This document shows, piece by piece, positions 47,750-62,508 of a stretch of DNA of 64,000 bases. A program made the position numbers and the translations under genes. The DNA comes from Climacium dendroides (Eukaryota > Streptophyta > Bryopsida > Hypnales > Climaciaceae). The first letter of the stretch is position 1; each line of letters opens with the position of its first letter. Location of the stretch: assembly GCA_950106755.1 (NCBI GenBank), contig OX467085.1, positions 2,046,001-2,110,000 of the forward strand, read 5' to 3'. The notes under the pieces were generated by a model. It saw only the letters and a list, made by a program, of their open reading frames with translations. It was not told the origin of the DNA and did not search any database.

Positions 47750-50700
47750 CACACTTTTTCAATTGAAATGGGTGTTGAAGAATGAGACTCTAAAAATCAT
47801 GTTGTATTTAATAGATACCAAACCAATAAATTATAGGCTTTTGACGTGGAAGCATGTCCGAAATTATAACACACAAGTTGCAAATCGTCGAAATAGTTAG
47901 GATTCATGGAAAAATGAAGTTTAAGAGAACCCTATTGCTTTCCCACACTTTTTCAATCGAAATGGGTGTTGAAGAATGAGACTCTAAAAATCATGCTGTA
48001 TTTAATAGATACCAAACCAATAAATTATAGGCTTTTGACGTGGAAGCATGTCCGAAATTATAACACACAAGTTGCAAATCGTCGAAATAGTTAGGATTCA
48101 TGGAAAAATGAACTTTAAGAAAACCGTATGGCTTTCCCACACTTTTTCAATCGAAATGGGTGTTGAAGAATGAGACTCTAAAAATCATGTTGTATTTAAT
48201 AGATACCAAACCAATAAATTATAGGCTTTTGACGTCGAAGCATGTCCGAAATTATAACACACAAGTTGCAAATCGTCGAAATACTTAGGATTCATGGAAA
48301 AATGAAGTTTAAGAAAACCGTATAGCTTCCCCACACTTTTTCAATCGAAATGGGTGTTGAAGAATGAGACTCTAAAAATCATGCTGTATTTAATAGAAAC
48401 CAAACCAATAAATTATAGGCTTTTGACGTCGAAGCATGTCCGAAATCATAACACACAAGTTGCAAATCTTCGAAATAGTTAGGATTCATGGAAAAATGAA
48501 GTTTAAGAGAACCCTATTGCTTCCGCACACTTTTTCAATTGAAATGGGTGTTGAAGAATGAGACTCTAAAAATCATGTTGTATTTAATAGATACCAAACC
48601 AATAAATTATAGGCTTTTGACGTGGAAGCATGTCCGAAATTATAACACACAAGTTGCAAATCGTCGAAATAGTTAGGATTCATGGATAAATGAAGTTTAA
48701 GAGAACCCTATTGCTTCCGCACACTTTTTCAATTGAAATGGGTGTTGAAGAATGAGACTCTAAAAATCATGTTGTATTTAATAGATACCAAACCAATAAA
48801 TTATAGGCTTTTGACGTCGAAGCATGTCCGAAATTATAACACACAAGTTGCAAATCGTCGAAATACTTAGGATTCATGGAAAAATGAAGTTTAAGAAAAC
48901 CGTATAGCTTCCCCACACTTTTTCAATCGAAATGGGTGTTGAAGAATGAGACTCTAAAAATCATGCTGTATTTAATAGAAACCAAACCAATAAATTATAG
49001 GCTTTTGACGTGGAAGCATGTCCGAAATCATAACACACAAGTTGCAAATCTTCGAAATAGTTAGGATTCATGGAAAAATGAAGTTTAAGAGAACCCTATT
49101 GCTTCCGCACACTTTTTCAATTGAAATGGGTGTTGAAGAATGAGACTCTAAAAATCATGTTGTATTTAATAGATACCAAACCAATAAATTATAGGCTTTT
49201 GACGTGGAAGCATGTCCGAAATTATAACACACAAGTTGCAAATCGTCGAAATAGTTAGGATTCATGGATAAATGAAGTTTAAGAGAACCCTATTGCTTCC
49301 CCACACTTTTTCAATTGAAATGGGTGTTGAAGAATGAGACTCTAAAAATCATGTTGTATTTAATAGATACCAAACCAATAAATTATAGGCTTTTGACGTG
49401 GAAGCATGTCCGAAATTATAACACACAAGTTGCAAATCGTCGAAATAGTTAGGATTCATGGAAAAATGAAGTTTAAGAAAACCGTATGGCTTCCCCACAC
49501 TTTTTCAATTGAAATGGGTGTTGAAGAATGAGACTCTAAAAATCATGTTGTATTTAATAGATACCAAACCAATAAATTATAGGCTTTTGACGTGGAAGCA
49601 TGTCCGAAATTATAACACACAAGTTGCAAATCGTCGAAATAGTTAGGATTCATGGATAAATGAAGTTTAAGAGAACCCTATTGCTTCCGCACACTTTTTC
49701 AATTGAAATGGGTGTTGAAGAATGAGACTCTAAAAATCATGTTGTATTTAATAGATACCAAACCAATAAATTATAGGCTTTTGACGTGGAAGCATGTCCG
49801 AAATTATAACACACAAGTTGCAAATCGTCGAAATAGTTAGGATTCATGGAAAAACGAAGTTTAAGAAAACCGTATGGCTTCCCCACACTTTTTCAATTGA
49901 AATGGGTGTTGAAGAATGAGACTCTAAAAATCATGTTGTATTTAATAGATACCAAACCAATAAATTATAGGCTTCTGACGTGGAAGCATGTCCGAAATTA
50001 TAACACACAAGTTGCAAATCGTCGAAATAGTTAGGATTCATGGATAAATGAAGTTTAAGAGAACCCTATTGCTTCCCCACACTTTTTCAATTGAAATGGG
50101 TGTTGAAGAATGAGACTCTAAAAATCATGTTGTATTTAATAGATACCAAACCAATAAATTATAGGCTTTTGACGTCGAAGCATGTCCGAAATTATAACAC
50201 ACAAGTTGCAAATCGTCGAAATAGTTAGGATTCATGGAAAAATGAAGTTTAAGAGAACCCTATTGCTTCCCCACACTTTTTCAATTGAAATGGGTGTTGA
50301 AGAATGAGACTCTAAAAATCATGTTGTATTTAATAGATACCAAACCAATTAATTATAGGCTTTTGACGTCGAAGCATGTCCGAAATTATAACACACAAGT
50401 TGCAAATCGTCGAAATACTTAGGATTTATGGAAAAATGAAGTTTAAGAGAACCCTATTGCTTCCCCACACTTTTTCAATTGAAATGGGTGTTGAAGAATG
50501 AGACTCTAAAAATCATGTTGTATTTAATAGATACCAAACCAATAAATTATAGGCTTCTGACGTGGAAGCATGTCCGAAATTATAACACACAAGTTGCAAA
50601 TCGTCGAAATAGTTAGGATTCATGGATAAATGAAGTTTAAGAAAACCCTATTGCTTTCCCACACTTTTTCAATTGAAATGGGTGTTGAAGAATGAGACTC

Positions 50701-52178
50701 TAAAAATCATGTTGTATTTAATAGATACCAAACCAATAAATTATAGGCTTTTGACGTCGAAGCATGTCCTAAATCATAACACACAAGTTGCAAATCGTCG
50801 AAATAGTTAGGATTCATGGATAAATGAAGTTTAAGAAAACCGTATGGCTTCCCCACACTTTTTCAATTGAAATGGGTGTTGAAGAATGAGACTCTAAAAA
50901 TCATGTTGTATTTAATAGATACCAAACCAATAAATTATAGGCTTTTGACGTGGAAGCATGTCCGAAATTATAACACACAAGTTGCAAAGCGTCGAAATAG
51001 TTAGGATTCATGGAAAAATGAAGTTTAAGAAAACCGTATGGCTTCCCCACACTTTTTCAATCGAAATGGGTGTTGAAGAATGAGACTCTAAAAATCATGT
51101 TGTATTTAATAGATACCAAACCAATAAATTATAGGCTTTTGACGTCGAAGCATGTCTGAAATTATAACACACAAGTTGCAAATCGTCGAAATAGTTAGGA
51201 TTCATGGAAAAATGAAGTTTAAGAAAACCGTATGGCTTCCCCACACTTTTTCAATTGAAATGGGTGTTGAAGAATGAGACTCTAAAAATCATGTTGTATT
51301 TAATAGATACCAAACCAATAAATTATAGGCTTTTGACGTCGAAGCATGTCCGAAATTATAACACACAAGTTGCAAATCGTCGAAATAGTTAGGATTCATG
51401 GAAAAATGAAGTTTAAGAGAACCCTATTGCTTCCGCACACTTTTTCAATTGAAATGGGTGTTGAAGAATGAGACTCTAAAAATCATGTTGTATTTAATAG
51501 ATACCAAACCAATAAATTATAGGCTTTTGACGTGGAAGCATGTCCGAAATTATAACACACAAGTTGCAAATCGTTGAAATAGTTAGGATTCATGGATAAA
51601 TGAAGTTTAAGAGAACCGTATGGCTATCCCACACTTTTTCAATCGAAATGGGTGTTGAAGAATGAGACTCTAAAAATCATGTTGTATTTAATAGATACCA
51701 AACCAATAAATTATAGGCTTTTGACGTCGAAGCATGTCCGAAATTATAACACACAAGTTGCAAATCGTCGAAATACTTAGGATTCATGGAAAAATGAAGT
51801 TTAAGAAAACCGTATAGCTTCCCCACACTTTTTCAATCGAAATGGGTGTTGAAGAATGAGACTCTAAAAATCATGCTGTATTTAATAGAAACCAAACCAA
51901 TAAATTATAGGCTTTTGACGTCGAAGCATGTCCGAAATCATAACACACAAGTTGCAAATCTTCGAAATAGTTAGGATTCATGGAAAAATGAAGTTTAAGA
52001 GAACCCTATTGCTTCCGCACACTTTTTCAATTGAAATGGGTGTTGAAGAATGAGACTCTAAAAATCATGTTGTATTTAATAGATACCAAACCAATAAATT
52101 ATAGGCTTTTGACGTGGAAGCATGTCCGAAATTATAACACACAAGTTGCAAATCGTCGAAATAGTTAGGATTCATGGA
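47750..52178 (+). repeat. 22-monomer tandem duplication, copy 1
   Basis: These 4,429 bp match 52018-56446 at an offset of 4,268 bp (22 monomers). Only two differences were seen, at 51915/56183 (m111) and 51922/56190 (m118). Copies overlap by about 160 bp, as expected for direct tandem duplication. The block includes an m189 c unit (48113), an m185 c unit (49855) and CCAATTAATT (50345). Confidence 0.9.
49800..51794 (+). repeat. 31-monomer-offset duplication, copy 2
   Basis: Copy of 43786-45780. It is nested in the 22-monomer tandem duplication, so a third copy of much of it lies near 54068-56062. Confidence 0.85.
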
Positions 52179-55100
52179 AAAATGAAGTTTAAGAGAACCC
52201 TATTGCTTTCCCACACTTTTTCAATCGAAATGGGTGTTGAAGAATGAGACTCTAAAAATCATGCTGTATTTAATAGATACCAAACCAATAAATTATAGGC
52301 TTTTGACGTGGAAGCATGTCCGAAATTATAACACACAAGTTGCAAATCGTCGAAATAGTTAGGATTCATGGAAAAATGAACTTTAAGAAAACCGTATGGC
52401 TTTCCCACACTTTTTCAATCGAAATGGGTGTTGAAGAATGAGACTCTAAAAATCATGTTGTATTTAATAGATACCAAACCAATAAATTATAGGCTTTTGA
52501 CGTCGAAGCATGTCCGAAATTATAACACACAAGTTGCAAATCGTCGAAATACTTAGGATTCATGGAAAAATGAAGTTTAAGAAAACCGTATAGCTTCCCC
52601 ACACTTTTTCAATCGAAATGGGTGTTGAAGAATGAGACTCTAAAAATCATGCTGTATTTAATAGAAACCAAACCAATAAATTATAGGCTTTTGACGTCGA
52701 AGCATGTCCGAAATCATAACACACAAGTTGCAAATCTTCGAAATAGTTAGGATTCATGGAAAAATGAAGTTTAAGAGAACCCTATTGCTTCCGCACACTT
52801 TTTCAATTGAAATGGGTGTTGAAGAATGAGACTCTAAAAATCATGTTGTATTTAATAGATACCAAACCAATAAATTATAGGCTTTTGACGTGGAAGCATG
52901 TCCGAAATTATAACACACAAGTTGCAAATCGTCGAAATAGTTAGGATTCATGGATAAATGAAGTTTAAGAGAACCCTATTGCTTCCGCACACTTTTTCAA
53001 TTGAAATGGGTGTTGAAGAATGAGACTCTAAAAATCATGTTGTATTTAATAGATACCAAACCAATAAATTATAGGCTTTTGACGTCGAAGCATGTCCGAA
53101 ATTATAACACACAAGTTGCAAATCGTCGAAATACTTAGGATTCATGGAAAAATGAAGTTTAAGAAAACCGTATAGCTTCCCCACACTTTTTCAATCGAAA
53201 TGGGTGTTGAAGAATGAGACTCTAAAAATCATGCTGTATTTAATAGAAACCAAACCAATAAATTATAGGCTTTTGACGTGGAAGCATGTCCGAAATCATA
53301 ACACACAAGTTGCAAATCTTCGAAATAGTTAGGATTCATGGAAAAATGAAGTTTAAGAGAACCCTATTGCTTCCGCACACTTTTTCAATTGAAATGGGTG
53401 TTGAAGAATGAGACTCTAAAAATCATGTTGTATTTAATAGATACCAAACCAATAAATTATAGGCTTTTGACGTGGAAGCATGTCCGAAATTATAACACAC
53501 AAGTTGCAAATCGTCGAAATAGTTAGGATTCATGGATAAATGAAGTTTAAGAGAACCCTATTGCTTCCCCACACTTTTTCAATTGAAATGGGTGTTGAAG
53601 AATGAGACTCTAAAAATCATGTTGTATTTAATAGATACCAAACCAATAAATTATAGGCTTTTGACGTGGAAGCATGTCCGAAATTATAACACACAAGTTG
53701 CAAATCGTCGAAATAGTTAGGATTCATGGAAAAATGAAGTTTAAGAAAACCGTATGGCTTCCCCACACTTTTTCAATTGAAATGGGTGTTGAAGAATGAG
53801 ACTCTAAAAATCATGTTGTATTTAATAGATACCAAACCAATAAATTATAGGCTTTTGACGTGGAAGCATGTCCGAAATTATAACACACAAGTTGCAAATC
53901 GTCGAAATAGTTAGGATTCATGGATAAATGAAGTTTAAGAGAACCCTATTGCTTCCGCACACTTTTTCAATTGAAATGGGTGTTGAAGAATGAGACTCTA
54001 AAAATCATGTTGTATTTAATAGATACCAAACCAATAAATTATAGGCTTTTGACGTGGAAGCATGTCCGAAATTATAACACACAAGTTGCAAATCGTCGAA
54101 ATAGTTAGGATTCATGGAAAAACGAAGTTTAAGAAAACCGTATGGCTTCCCCACACTTTTTCAATTGAAATGGGTGTTGAAGAATGAGACTCTAAAAATC
54201 ATGTTGTATTTAATAGATACCAAACCAATAAATTATAGGCTTCTGACGTGGAAGCATGTCCGAAATTATAACACACAAGTTGCAAATCGTCGAAATAGTT
54301 AGGATTCATGGATAAATGAAGTTTAAGAGAACCCTATTGCTTCCCCACACTTTTTCAATTGAAATGGGTGTTGAAGAATGAGACTCTAAAAATCATGTTG
54401 TATTTAATAGATACCAAACCAATAAATTATAGGCTTTTGACGTCGAAGCATGTCCGAAATTATAACACACAAGTTGCAAATCGTCGAAATAGTTAGGATT
54501 CATGGAAAAATGAAGTTTAAGAGAACCCTATTGCTTCCCCACACTTTTTCAATTGAAATGGGTGTTGAAGAATGAGACTCTAAAAATCATGTTGTATTTA
54601 ATAGATACCAAACCAATTAATTATAGGCTTTTGACGTCGAAGCATGTCCGAAATTATAACACACAAGTTGCAAATCGTCGAAATACTTAGGATTTATGGA
54701 AAAATGAAGTTTAAGAGAACCCTATTGCTTCCCCACACTTTTTCAATTGAAATGGGTGTTGAAGAATGAGACTCTAAAAATCATGTTGTATTTAATAGAT
54801 ACCAAACCAATAAATTATAGGCTTCTGACGTGGAAGCATGTCCGAAATTATAACACACAAGTTGCAAATCGTCGAAATAGTTAGGATTCATGGATAAATG
54901 AAGTTTAAGAAAACCCTATTGCTTTCCCACACTTTTTCAATTGAAATGGGTGTTGAAGAATGAGACTCTAAAAATCATGTTGTATTTAATAGATACCAAA
55001 CCAATAAATTATAGGCTTTTGACGTCGAAGCATGTCCTAAATCATAACACACAAGTTGCAAATCGTCGAAATAGTTAGGATTCATGGATAAATGAAGTTT

Positions 55101-56446
55101 AAGAAAACCGTATGGCTTCCCCACACTTTTTCAATTGAAATGGGTGTTGAAGAATGAGACTCTAAAAATCATGTTGTATTTAATAGATACCAAACCAATA
55201 AATTATAGGCTTTTGACGTGGAAGCATGTCCGAAATTATAACACACAAGTTGCAAAGCGTCGAAATAGTTAGGATTCATGGAAAAATGAAGTTTAAGAAA
55301 ACCGTATGGCTTCCCCACACTTTTTCAATCGAAATGGGTGTTGAAGAATGAGACTCTAAAAATCATGTTGTATTTAATAGATACCAAACCAATAAATTAT
55401 AGGCTTTTGACGTCGAAGCATGTCTGAAATTATAACACACAAGTTGCAAATCGTCGAAATAGTTAGGATTCATGGAAAAATGAAGTTTAAGAAAACCGTA
55501 TGGCTTCCCCACACTTTTTCAATTGAAATGGGTGTTGAAGAATGAGACTCTAAAAATCATGTTGTATTTAATAGATACCAAACCAATAAATTATAGGCTT
55601 TTGACGTCGAAGCATGTCCGAAATTATAACACACAAGTTGCAAATCGTCGAAATAGTTAGGATTCATGGAAAAATGAAGTTTAAGAGAACCCTATTGCTT
55701 CCGCACACTTTTTCAATTGAAATGGGTGTTGAAGAATGAGACTCTAAAAATCATGTTGTATTTAATAGATACCAAACCAATAAATTATAGGCTTTTGACG
55801 TGGAAGCATGTCCGAAATTATAACACACAAGTTGCAAATCGTTGAAATAGTTAGGATTCATGGATAAATGAAGTTTAAGAGAACCGTATGGCTATCCCAC
55901 ACTTTTTCAATCGAAATGGGTGTTGAAGAATGAGACTCTAAAAATCATGTTGTATTTAATAGATACCAAACCAATAAATTATAGGCTTTTGACGTCGAAG
56001 CATGTCCGAAATTATAACACACAAGTTGCAAATCGTCGAAATACTTAGGATTCATGGAAAAATGAAGTTTAAGAAAACCGTATAGCTTCCCCACACTTTT
56101 TCAATCGAAATGGGTGTTGAAGAATGAGACTCTAAAAATCATGCTGTATTTAATAGAAACCAAACCAATAAATTATAGGCTTCTGACGTGGAAGCATGTC
56201 CGAAATCATAACACACAAGTTGCAAATCTTCGAAATAGTTAGGATTCATGGAAAAATGAAGTTTAAGAGAACCCTATTGCTTCCGCACACTTTTTCAATT
56301 GAAATGGGTGTTGAAGAATGAGACTCTAAAAATCATGTTGTATTTAATAGATACCAAACCAATAAATTATAGGCTTTTGACGTGGAAGCATGTCCGAAAT
56401 TATAACACACAAGTTGCAAATCGTCGAAATAGTTAGGATTCATGGA
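52018..56446 (+). repeat. 22-monomer tandem duplication, copy 2
   Basis: Second copy of the 4,268-bp unit, with m189 c at 52381, m185 c at 54123 and CCAATTAATT at 54613. Identity ends at 56447, where m181 is t instead of a. Confidence 0.9.
54826..56268 (+). repeat. 10-monomer tandem duplication, copy 1
   Basis: Matches 56766-58208 at an offset of 1,940 bp. Shared markers are CAAAGCGTCG, GTCTGAAAT, CGTTGAAAT and GGCTATCCC in order. One difference was seen, c at 56183 versus t at 58123. Because c at 56183 is itself a change from 51915, the 22-monomer copying probably came first or this unit later changed back by conversion. Confidence 0.8.
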
Positions 56447-56765
56447 TAAATGAAGTTTAAGAGAACCCTATTGCTTCCCCACACTTTTTCAATTGAAATG
56501 GGTGTTGAAGAATGAGACTCTAAAAATCATGTTGTATTTAATAGATACCAAACCAATAAATTATAGGCTTTTGACGTGGAAGCATGTCCGAAATTATAAC
56601 ACACAAGTTGCAAATCGTCGAAATAGTTAGGATTCATGGAAAAATGAAGTTTAAGAAAACCGTATGGCTTCCCCACACTTTTTCAATTGAAATGGGTGTT
56701 GAAGAATGAGACTCTAAAAATCATGTTGTATTTAATAGATACCAAACCAATAAATTATAGGCTTT

Positions 56766-58208
56766 TGACGTGGAAGCATGTCCGAAATTATAACACACAA
56801 GTTGCAAATCGTCGAAATAGTTAGGATTCATGGATAAATGAAGTTTAAGAAAACCCTATTGCTTTCCCACACTTTTTCAATTGAAATGGGTGTTGAAGAA
56901 TGAGACTCTAAAAATCATGTTGTATTTAATAGATACCAAACCAATAAATTATAGGCTTTTGACGTCGAAGCATGTCCTAAATCATAACACACAAGTTGCA
57001 AATCGTCGAAATAGTTAGGATTCATGGATAAATGAAGTTTAAGAAAACCGTATGGCTTCCCCACACTTTTTCAATTGAAATGGGTGTTGAAGAATGAGAC
57101 TCTAAAAATCATGTTGTATTTAATAGATACCAAACCAATAAATTATAGGCTTTTGACGTGGAAGCATGTCCGAAATTATAACACACAAGTTGCAAAGCGT
57201 CGAAATAGTTAGGATTCATGGAAAAATGAAGTTTAAGAAAACCGTATGGCTTCCCCACACTTTTTCAATCGAAATGGGTGTTGAAGAATGAGACTCTAAA
57301 AATCATGTTGTATTTAATAGATACCAAACCAATAAATTATAGGCTTTTGACGTCGAAGCATGTCTGAAATTATAACACACAAGTTGCAAATCGTCGAAAT
57401 AGTTAGGATTCATGGAAAAATGAAGTTTAAGAAAACCGTATGGCTTCCCCACACTTTTTCAATTGAAATGGGTGTTGAAGAATGAGACTCTAAAAATCAT
57501 GTTGTATTTAATAGATACCAAACCAATAAATTATAGGCTTTTGACGTCGAAGCATGTCCGAAATTATAACACACAAGTTGCAAATCGTCGAAATAGTTAG
57601 GATTCATGGAAAAATGAAGTTTAAGAGAACCCTATTGCTTCCGCACACTTTTTCAATTGAAATGGGTGTTGAAGAATGAGACTCTAAAAATCATGTTGTA
57701 TTTAATAGATACCAAACCAATAAATTATAGGCTTTTGACGTGGAAGCATGTCCGAAATTATAACACACAAGTTGCAAATCGTTGAAATAGTTAGGATTCA
57801 TGGATAAATGAAGTTTAAGAGAACCGTATGGCTATCCCACACTTTTTCAATCGAAATGGGTGTTGAAGAATGAGACTCTAAAAATCATGTTGTATTTAAT
57901 AGATACCAAACCAATAAATTATAGGCTTTTGACGTCGAAGCATGTCCGAAATTATAACACACAAGTTGCAAATCGTCGAAATACTTAGGATTCATGGAAA
58001 AATGAAGTTTAAGAAAACCGTATAGCTTCCCCACACTTTTTCAATCGAAATGGGTGTTGAAGAATGAGACTCTAAAAATCATGCTGTATTTAATAGAAAC
58101 CAAACCAATAAATTATAGGCTTTTGACGTGGAAGCATGTCCGAAATCATAACACACAAGTTGCAAATCTTCGAAATAGTTAGGATTCATGGAAAAATGAA
58201 GTTTAAGA
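56766..58208 (+). repeat. 10-monomer tandem duplication, copy 2
   Basis: Second copy of the 1,940-bp unit. It ends at 58209, where m3 a replaces g and the next unit becomes a GAAAACCGTATGG type. Confidence 0.8.
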
Positions 58209-61150
58209 AAACCGTATGGCTTCCCCACACTTTTTCAATTGAAATGGGTGTTGAAGAATGAGACTCTAAAAATCATGTTGTATTTAATAGATACCAAACC
58301 AATAAATTATAGGCTTTTGACGTGGAAGCATGTCCGAAATTATAACACACAAGTTGCAAATCGTCGAAATAGTTAGGATTCATGGATAAATGAAGTTTAA
58401 GAGAACCCTATTGCTTCCCCACACTTTTTCAATTGAAATGGGTGTTGAAGAATGAGACTCTAAAAATCATGTTGTATTTAATAGATACCAAACCAATAAA
58501 TTATAGGCTTTTGACGTGGAAGCATGTCCGAAATTATAACACACAAGTTGCAAATCGTCGAAATAGTTAGGATTCATGGAAAAATGAAGTTTAAGAAAAC
58601 CGTATGGCTTCCCCACACTTTTTCAATTGAAATGGGTGTTGAAGAATGAGACTCTAAAAATCATGTTGTATTTAATAGATACCAAACCAATAAATTATAG
58701 GCTTTTGACGTGGAAGCATGTCCGAAATTATAACACACAAGTTGCAAATCGTCGAAATAGTTAGGATTCATGGAAAAATGAAGTTTAAGAGAACCCTATT
58801 GCTTTCCCACACTTTTTCAATCGAAATGGGTGTTGAAGAATGAGACTCTAAAAATCATGCTGTATTTAATAGATACCAAACCAATAAATTATAGGCTTTT
58901 GACGTGGAAGCATGTCCGAAATTATAACACACAAGTTGCAAATCGTCGAAATAGTTAGGATTCATGGAAAAATGAACTTTAAGAAAACCGTATGGCTTTC
59001 CCACACTTTTTCAATCGAAATGGGTGTTGAAGAATGAGACTCTAAAAATCATGTTGTATTTAATAGATACCAAACCAATAAATTATAGGCTTTTGACGTC
59101 GAAGCATGTCCGAAATTATAACACACAAGTTGCAAATCGTCGAAATACTTAGGATTCATGGAAAAATGAAGTTTAAGAAAACCGTATAGCTTCCCCACAC
59201 TTTTTCAATCGAAATGGGTGTTGAAGAATGAGACTCTAAAAATCATGCTGTATTTAATAGAAACCAAACCAATAAATTATAGGCTTTTGACGTCGAAGCA
59301 TGTCCGAAATCATAACACACAAGTTGCAAATCTTCGAAATAGTTAGGATTCATGGAAAAATGAAGTTTAAGAGAACCCTATTGCTTCCGCACACTTTTTC
59401 AATTGAAATGGGTGTTGAAGAATGAGACTCTAAAAATCATGTTGTATTTAATAGATACCAAACCAATAAATTATAGGCTTTTGACGTGGAAGCATGTCCG
59501 AAATTATAACACACAAGTTGCAAATCGTCGAAATAGTTAGGATTCATGGATAAATGAAGTTTAAGAGAACCCTATTGCTTCCGCACACTTTTTCAATTGA
59601 AATGGGTGTTGAAGAATGAGACTCTAAAAATCATGTTGTATTTAATAGATACCAAACCAATAAATTATAGGCTTTTGACGTGGAAGCATGTCCGAAATTA
59701 TAACACACAAGTTGCAAATCGTTGAAATAGTTAGGATTCATGGATAAATGAAGTTTAAGAGAACCCTATTGCTTTCCCACACTTTTTCAATCGAAATGGG
59801 TGTTGAAGAATGAGACTCTAAAAATCATGTTGTATTTAATAGATACCAAACCAATAAATTATAGGCTTTTGACGTGGAAGCATGTCCGAAATTATAACAC
59901 ACAAGTTGCAAATCGTCGAAATAGTTAGGATTCATGGAAAAATGAAGTTTAAGAGAACCCTATTGCTTTCCCACACTTTTTCAATTGAAATGGGTGTTGA
60001 AGAATGAGACTCTAAAAATCATGTTGTATTTAATAGATACCAAACCAATAAATTATAGGCTTTTGACGTCGAAGCATGTCCGAAATTATAACACACAAGT
60101 TGCAAATCGTCGAAATAGTTAGGATTCATGGAAAAATGAAATTTAAGAGAACCCTATTGCTTCCGCACACTTTTTCAATTGAAATGGGTGTTGAAGAATG
60201 AGACTCTAAAAATCATGTTGTATTTAATAGATACCAAACCAATAAATTATAGGCTTCTGACGTGGAAGCATGTCCGAAATTATAACACACAAGTTGCAAA
60301 TCGTTGAAATAGTTAGGATTCATGGATAAATGAAGTTTAAGAGAACCGTATGGCTTTCCCACACTTTTTCAATCGAAATGGGTGTTGAAGAATGAGACTC
60401 TAAAAATCATGTTGTATTTAATAGATACCAAACCAATAAATTATAGGCTTTTGACGTCGAAGCATGTCCGAAATTATAACACACAAGTTGCAAATCGTCG
60501 AAATACTTAGGATTCATGGAAAAATGAAGTTTAAGAAAACCGTATAGCTTCCCCACACTTTTTCAATCGAAATGGGTGTTGAAGAATGAGACTCTAAAAA
60601 TCATGCTGTATTTAATAGAAACCAAACCAATAAATTATAGGCTTTTGACGTGGAAGCATGTCCGAAATCATAACACACAAGTTGCAAATCTTCGAAATAG
60701 TTAGGATTCATGGAAAAATGAAGTTTAAGAGAACCCTATTATTTCCGCACACTTTTTCAATTGAAATGGGTGTTGAAGAATGAGACTCTAAAAATCATGT
60801 TGTATTTAATAGATACCAAACCAATAAATTATAGGCTTTTGACGTGGAAGCATGTCCGAAATTATAACACACAAGTTGCAAATCGTCGAAATAGTTAGGA
60901 TTCATGGATAAATGAAGTTTAAGAGAACCCTATTGCTTCCGCACACTTTTTCAATTGAAATGGGTGTTGAAGAATGAGACTCTAAAAATCATGTTGTATT
61001 TAATAGATACCAAACCAATAAATTATAGGCTTTTGACGTGGAAGCATGTCCGAAATTATAACACACAAGTTGCAAATCGTCGAAATAGTTAGGATTCATG
61101 GAAAAATGAAGTTTAAGAAAACCGTATGGCTTCCCCACACTTTTTCAATC

Positions 61151-61854
61151 GAAATGGGTGTTGAAGAATGAGACTCTAAAAATCATGTTGTATTTAATAG
61201 ATACCAAACCAATAAATTATAGGCTTTTGACGTGGAAGCATGTCCGAAATTATAACACACAAGTTGCAAATCGTCGAAATAGTTAGGATTCATGGAAAAA
61301 TGAAGTTTAAGAGAACCCTATTGCTTTCCCACACTTTTTCAATCGAAATGGGTGTTGAAGAATGAGACTCTAAAAATCATGCTGTATTTAATAGATACCA
61401 AACCAATAAATTATAGGCTTTTGACGTGGAAGCATGTCCGAAATTATAACACACAAGTTGCAAATCGTCGAAATAGTTAGGATTCATGGAAAAATGAACT
61501 TTAAGAAAACCGTATGGCTTTCCCACACTTTTTCAATCGAAATGGGTGTTGAAGAATGAGACTCTAAAAATCATGTTGTATTTAATAGATACCAAACCAA
61601 TAAATTATAGGCTTTTGACGTCGAAGCATGTCCGAAATTATAACACACAAGTTGCAAATCGTCGAAATACTTAGGATTCATGGAAAAATGAAGTTTAAGA
61701 AAACCGTATAGCTTCCCCACACTTTTTCAATCGAAATGGGTGTTGAAGAATGAGACTCTAAAAATCATGCTGTATTTAATAGAAACCAAACCAATAAATT
61801 ATAGGCTTTTGACGTCGAAGCATGTCCGAAATCATAACACACAAGTTGCAAATC
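61151..61854 (+). repeat. Short 7-monomer-offset duplication, copy 1
   Basis: Matches 62509-63212 at an offset of 1,358 bp, including the m189 c units at 61499 and 62857 and the GTATAG unit that follows. About 3.6 monomers are shared; flanking units differ. Confidence 0.7.
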
Positions 61855-62508
61855 GTCGAAATAGTTAGGATTCATGGAAAAATGAAGTTTAAGAGAACCC
61901 TATTGCTTCCGCACACTTTTTCAATTGAAATGGGTGTTGAAGAATGAGACTCTAAAAATCATGTTGTATTTAATAGATACCAAACCAATAAATTATAGGC
62001 TTTTGACGTCGAAGCATGTCCGAAATCATAACACACAAGTTGCAAATCGTCGAAATAGTTAGTATTCATGGAAAAATGAAGTTTAAGAGAACCCTATTGC
62101 TTCCGCACACTTTTTCAATTGAAATGGGTGTTGAAGAATGAGACTCTAAAAATCATGTTGTATTTAATAGATACCAAACCAATAAATTATAGGCTTCTGA
62201 CGTGGAAGCATGTCCGAAATTATAACACACAAGTTGCAAATCGTTGAAATAGTTAGGATTCATGGATAAATGAAGTTTAAGAGAACCCTATTGCTTCCCC
62301 ACACTTTTTCAATTGAAATGGGTGTTGAAGAATGAGACTCTAAAAATCATGTTGTATTTAATAGATACCAAACCAATAAATTATAGGCTTTTGACGTCGA
62401 AGCATGTCCGAAATTATAACACACAAGTTGCAAATCGTCGAAATAGTTAGGATTCATGGAAAAATGAAGTTTAAGAAAACCGTATGGCTTCCCCACACTT
62501 TTTCAATT

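Noticed and set aside
49846..50034. 62-codon open frame identical to the one at 43832
   Set aside because: A copy produced by the 31-monomer-offset duplication. Identity reflects recent DNA duplication, not protein conservation.
54114..54302. 62-codon open frame identical to the one at 49846
   Set aside because: A copy produced by the 22-monomer tandem duplication. Same reasoning.
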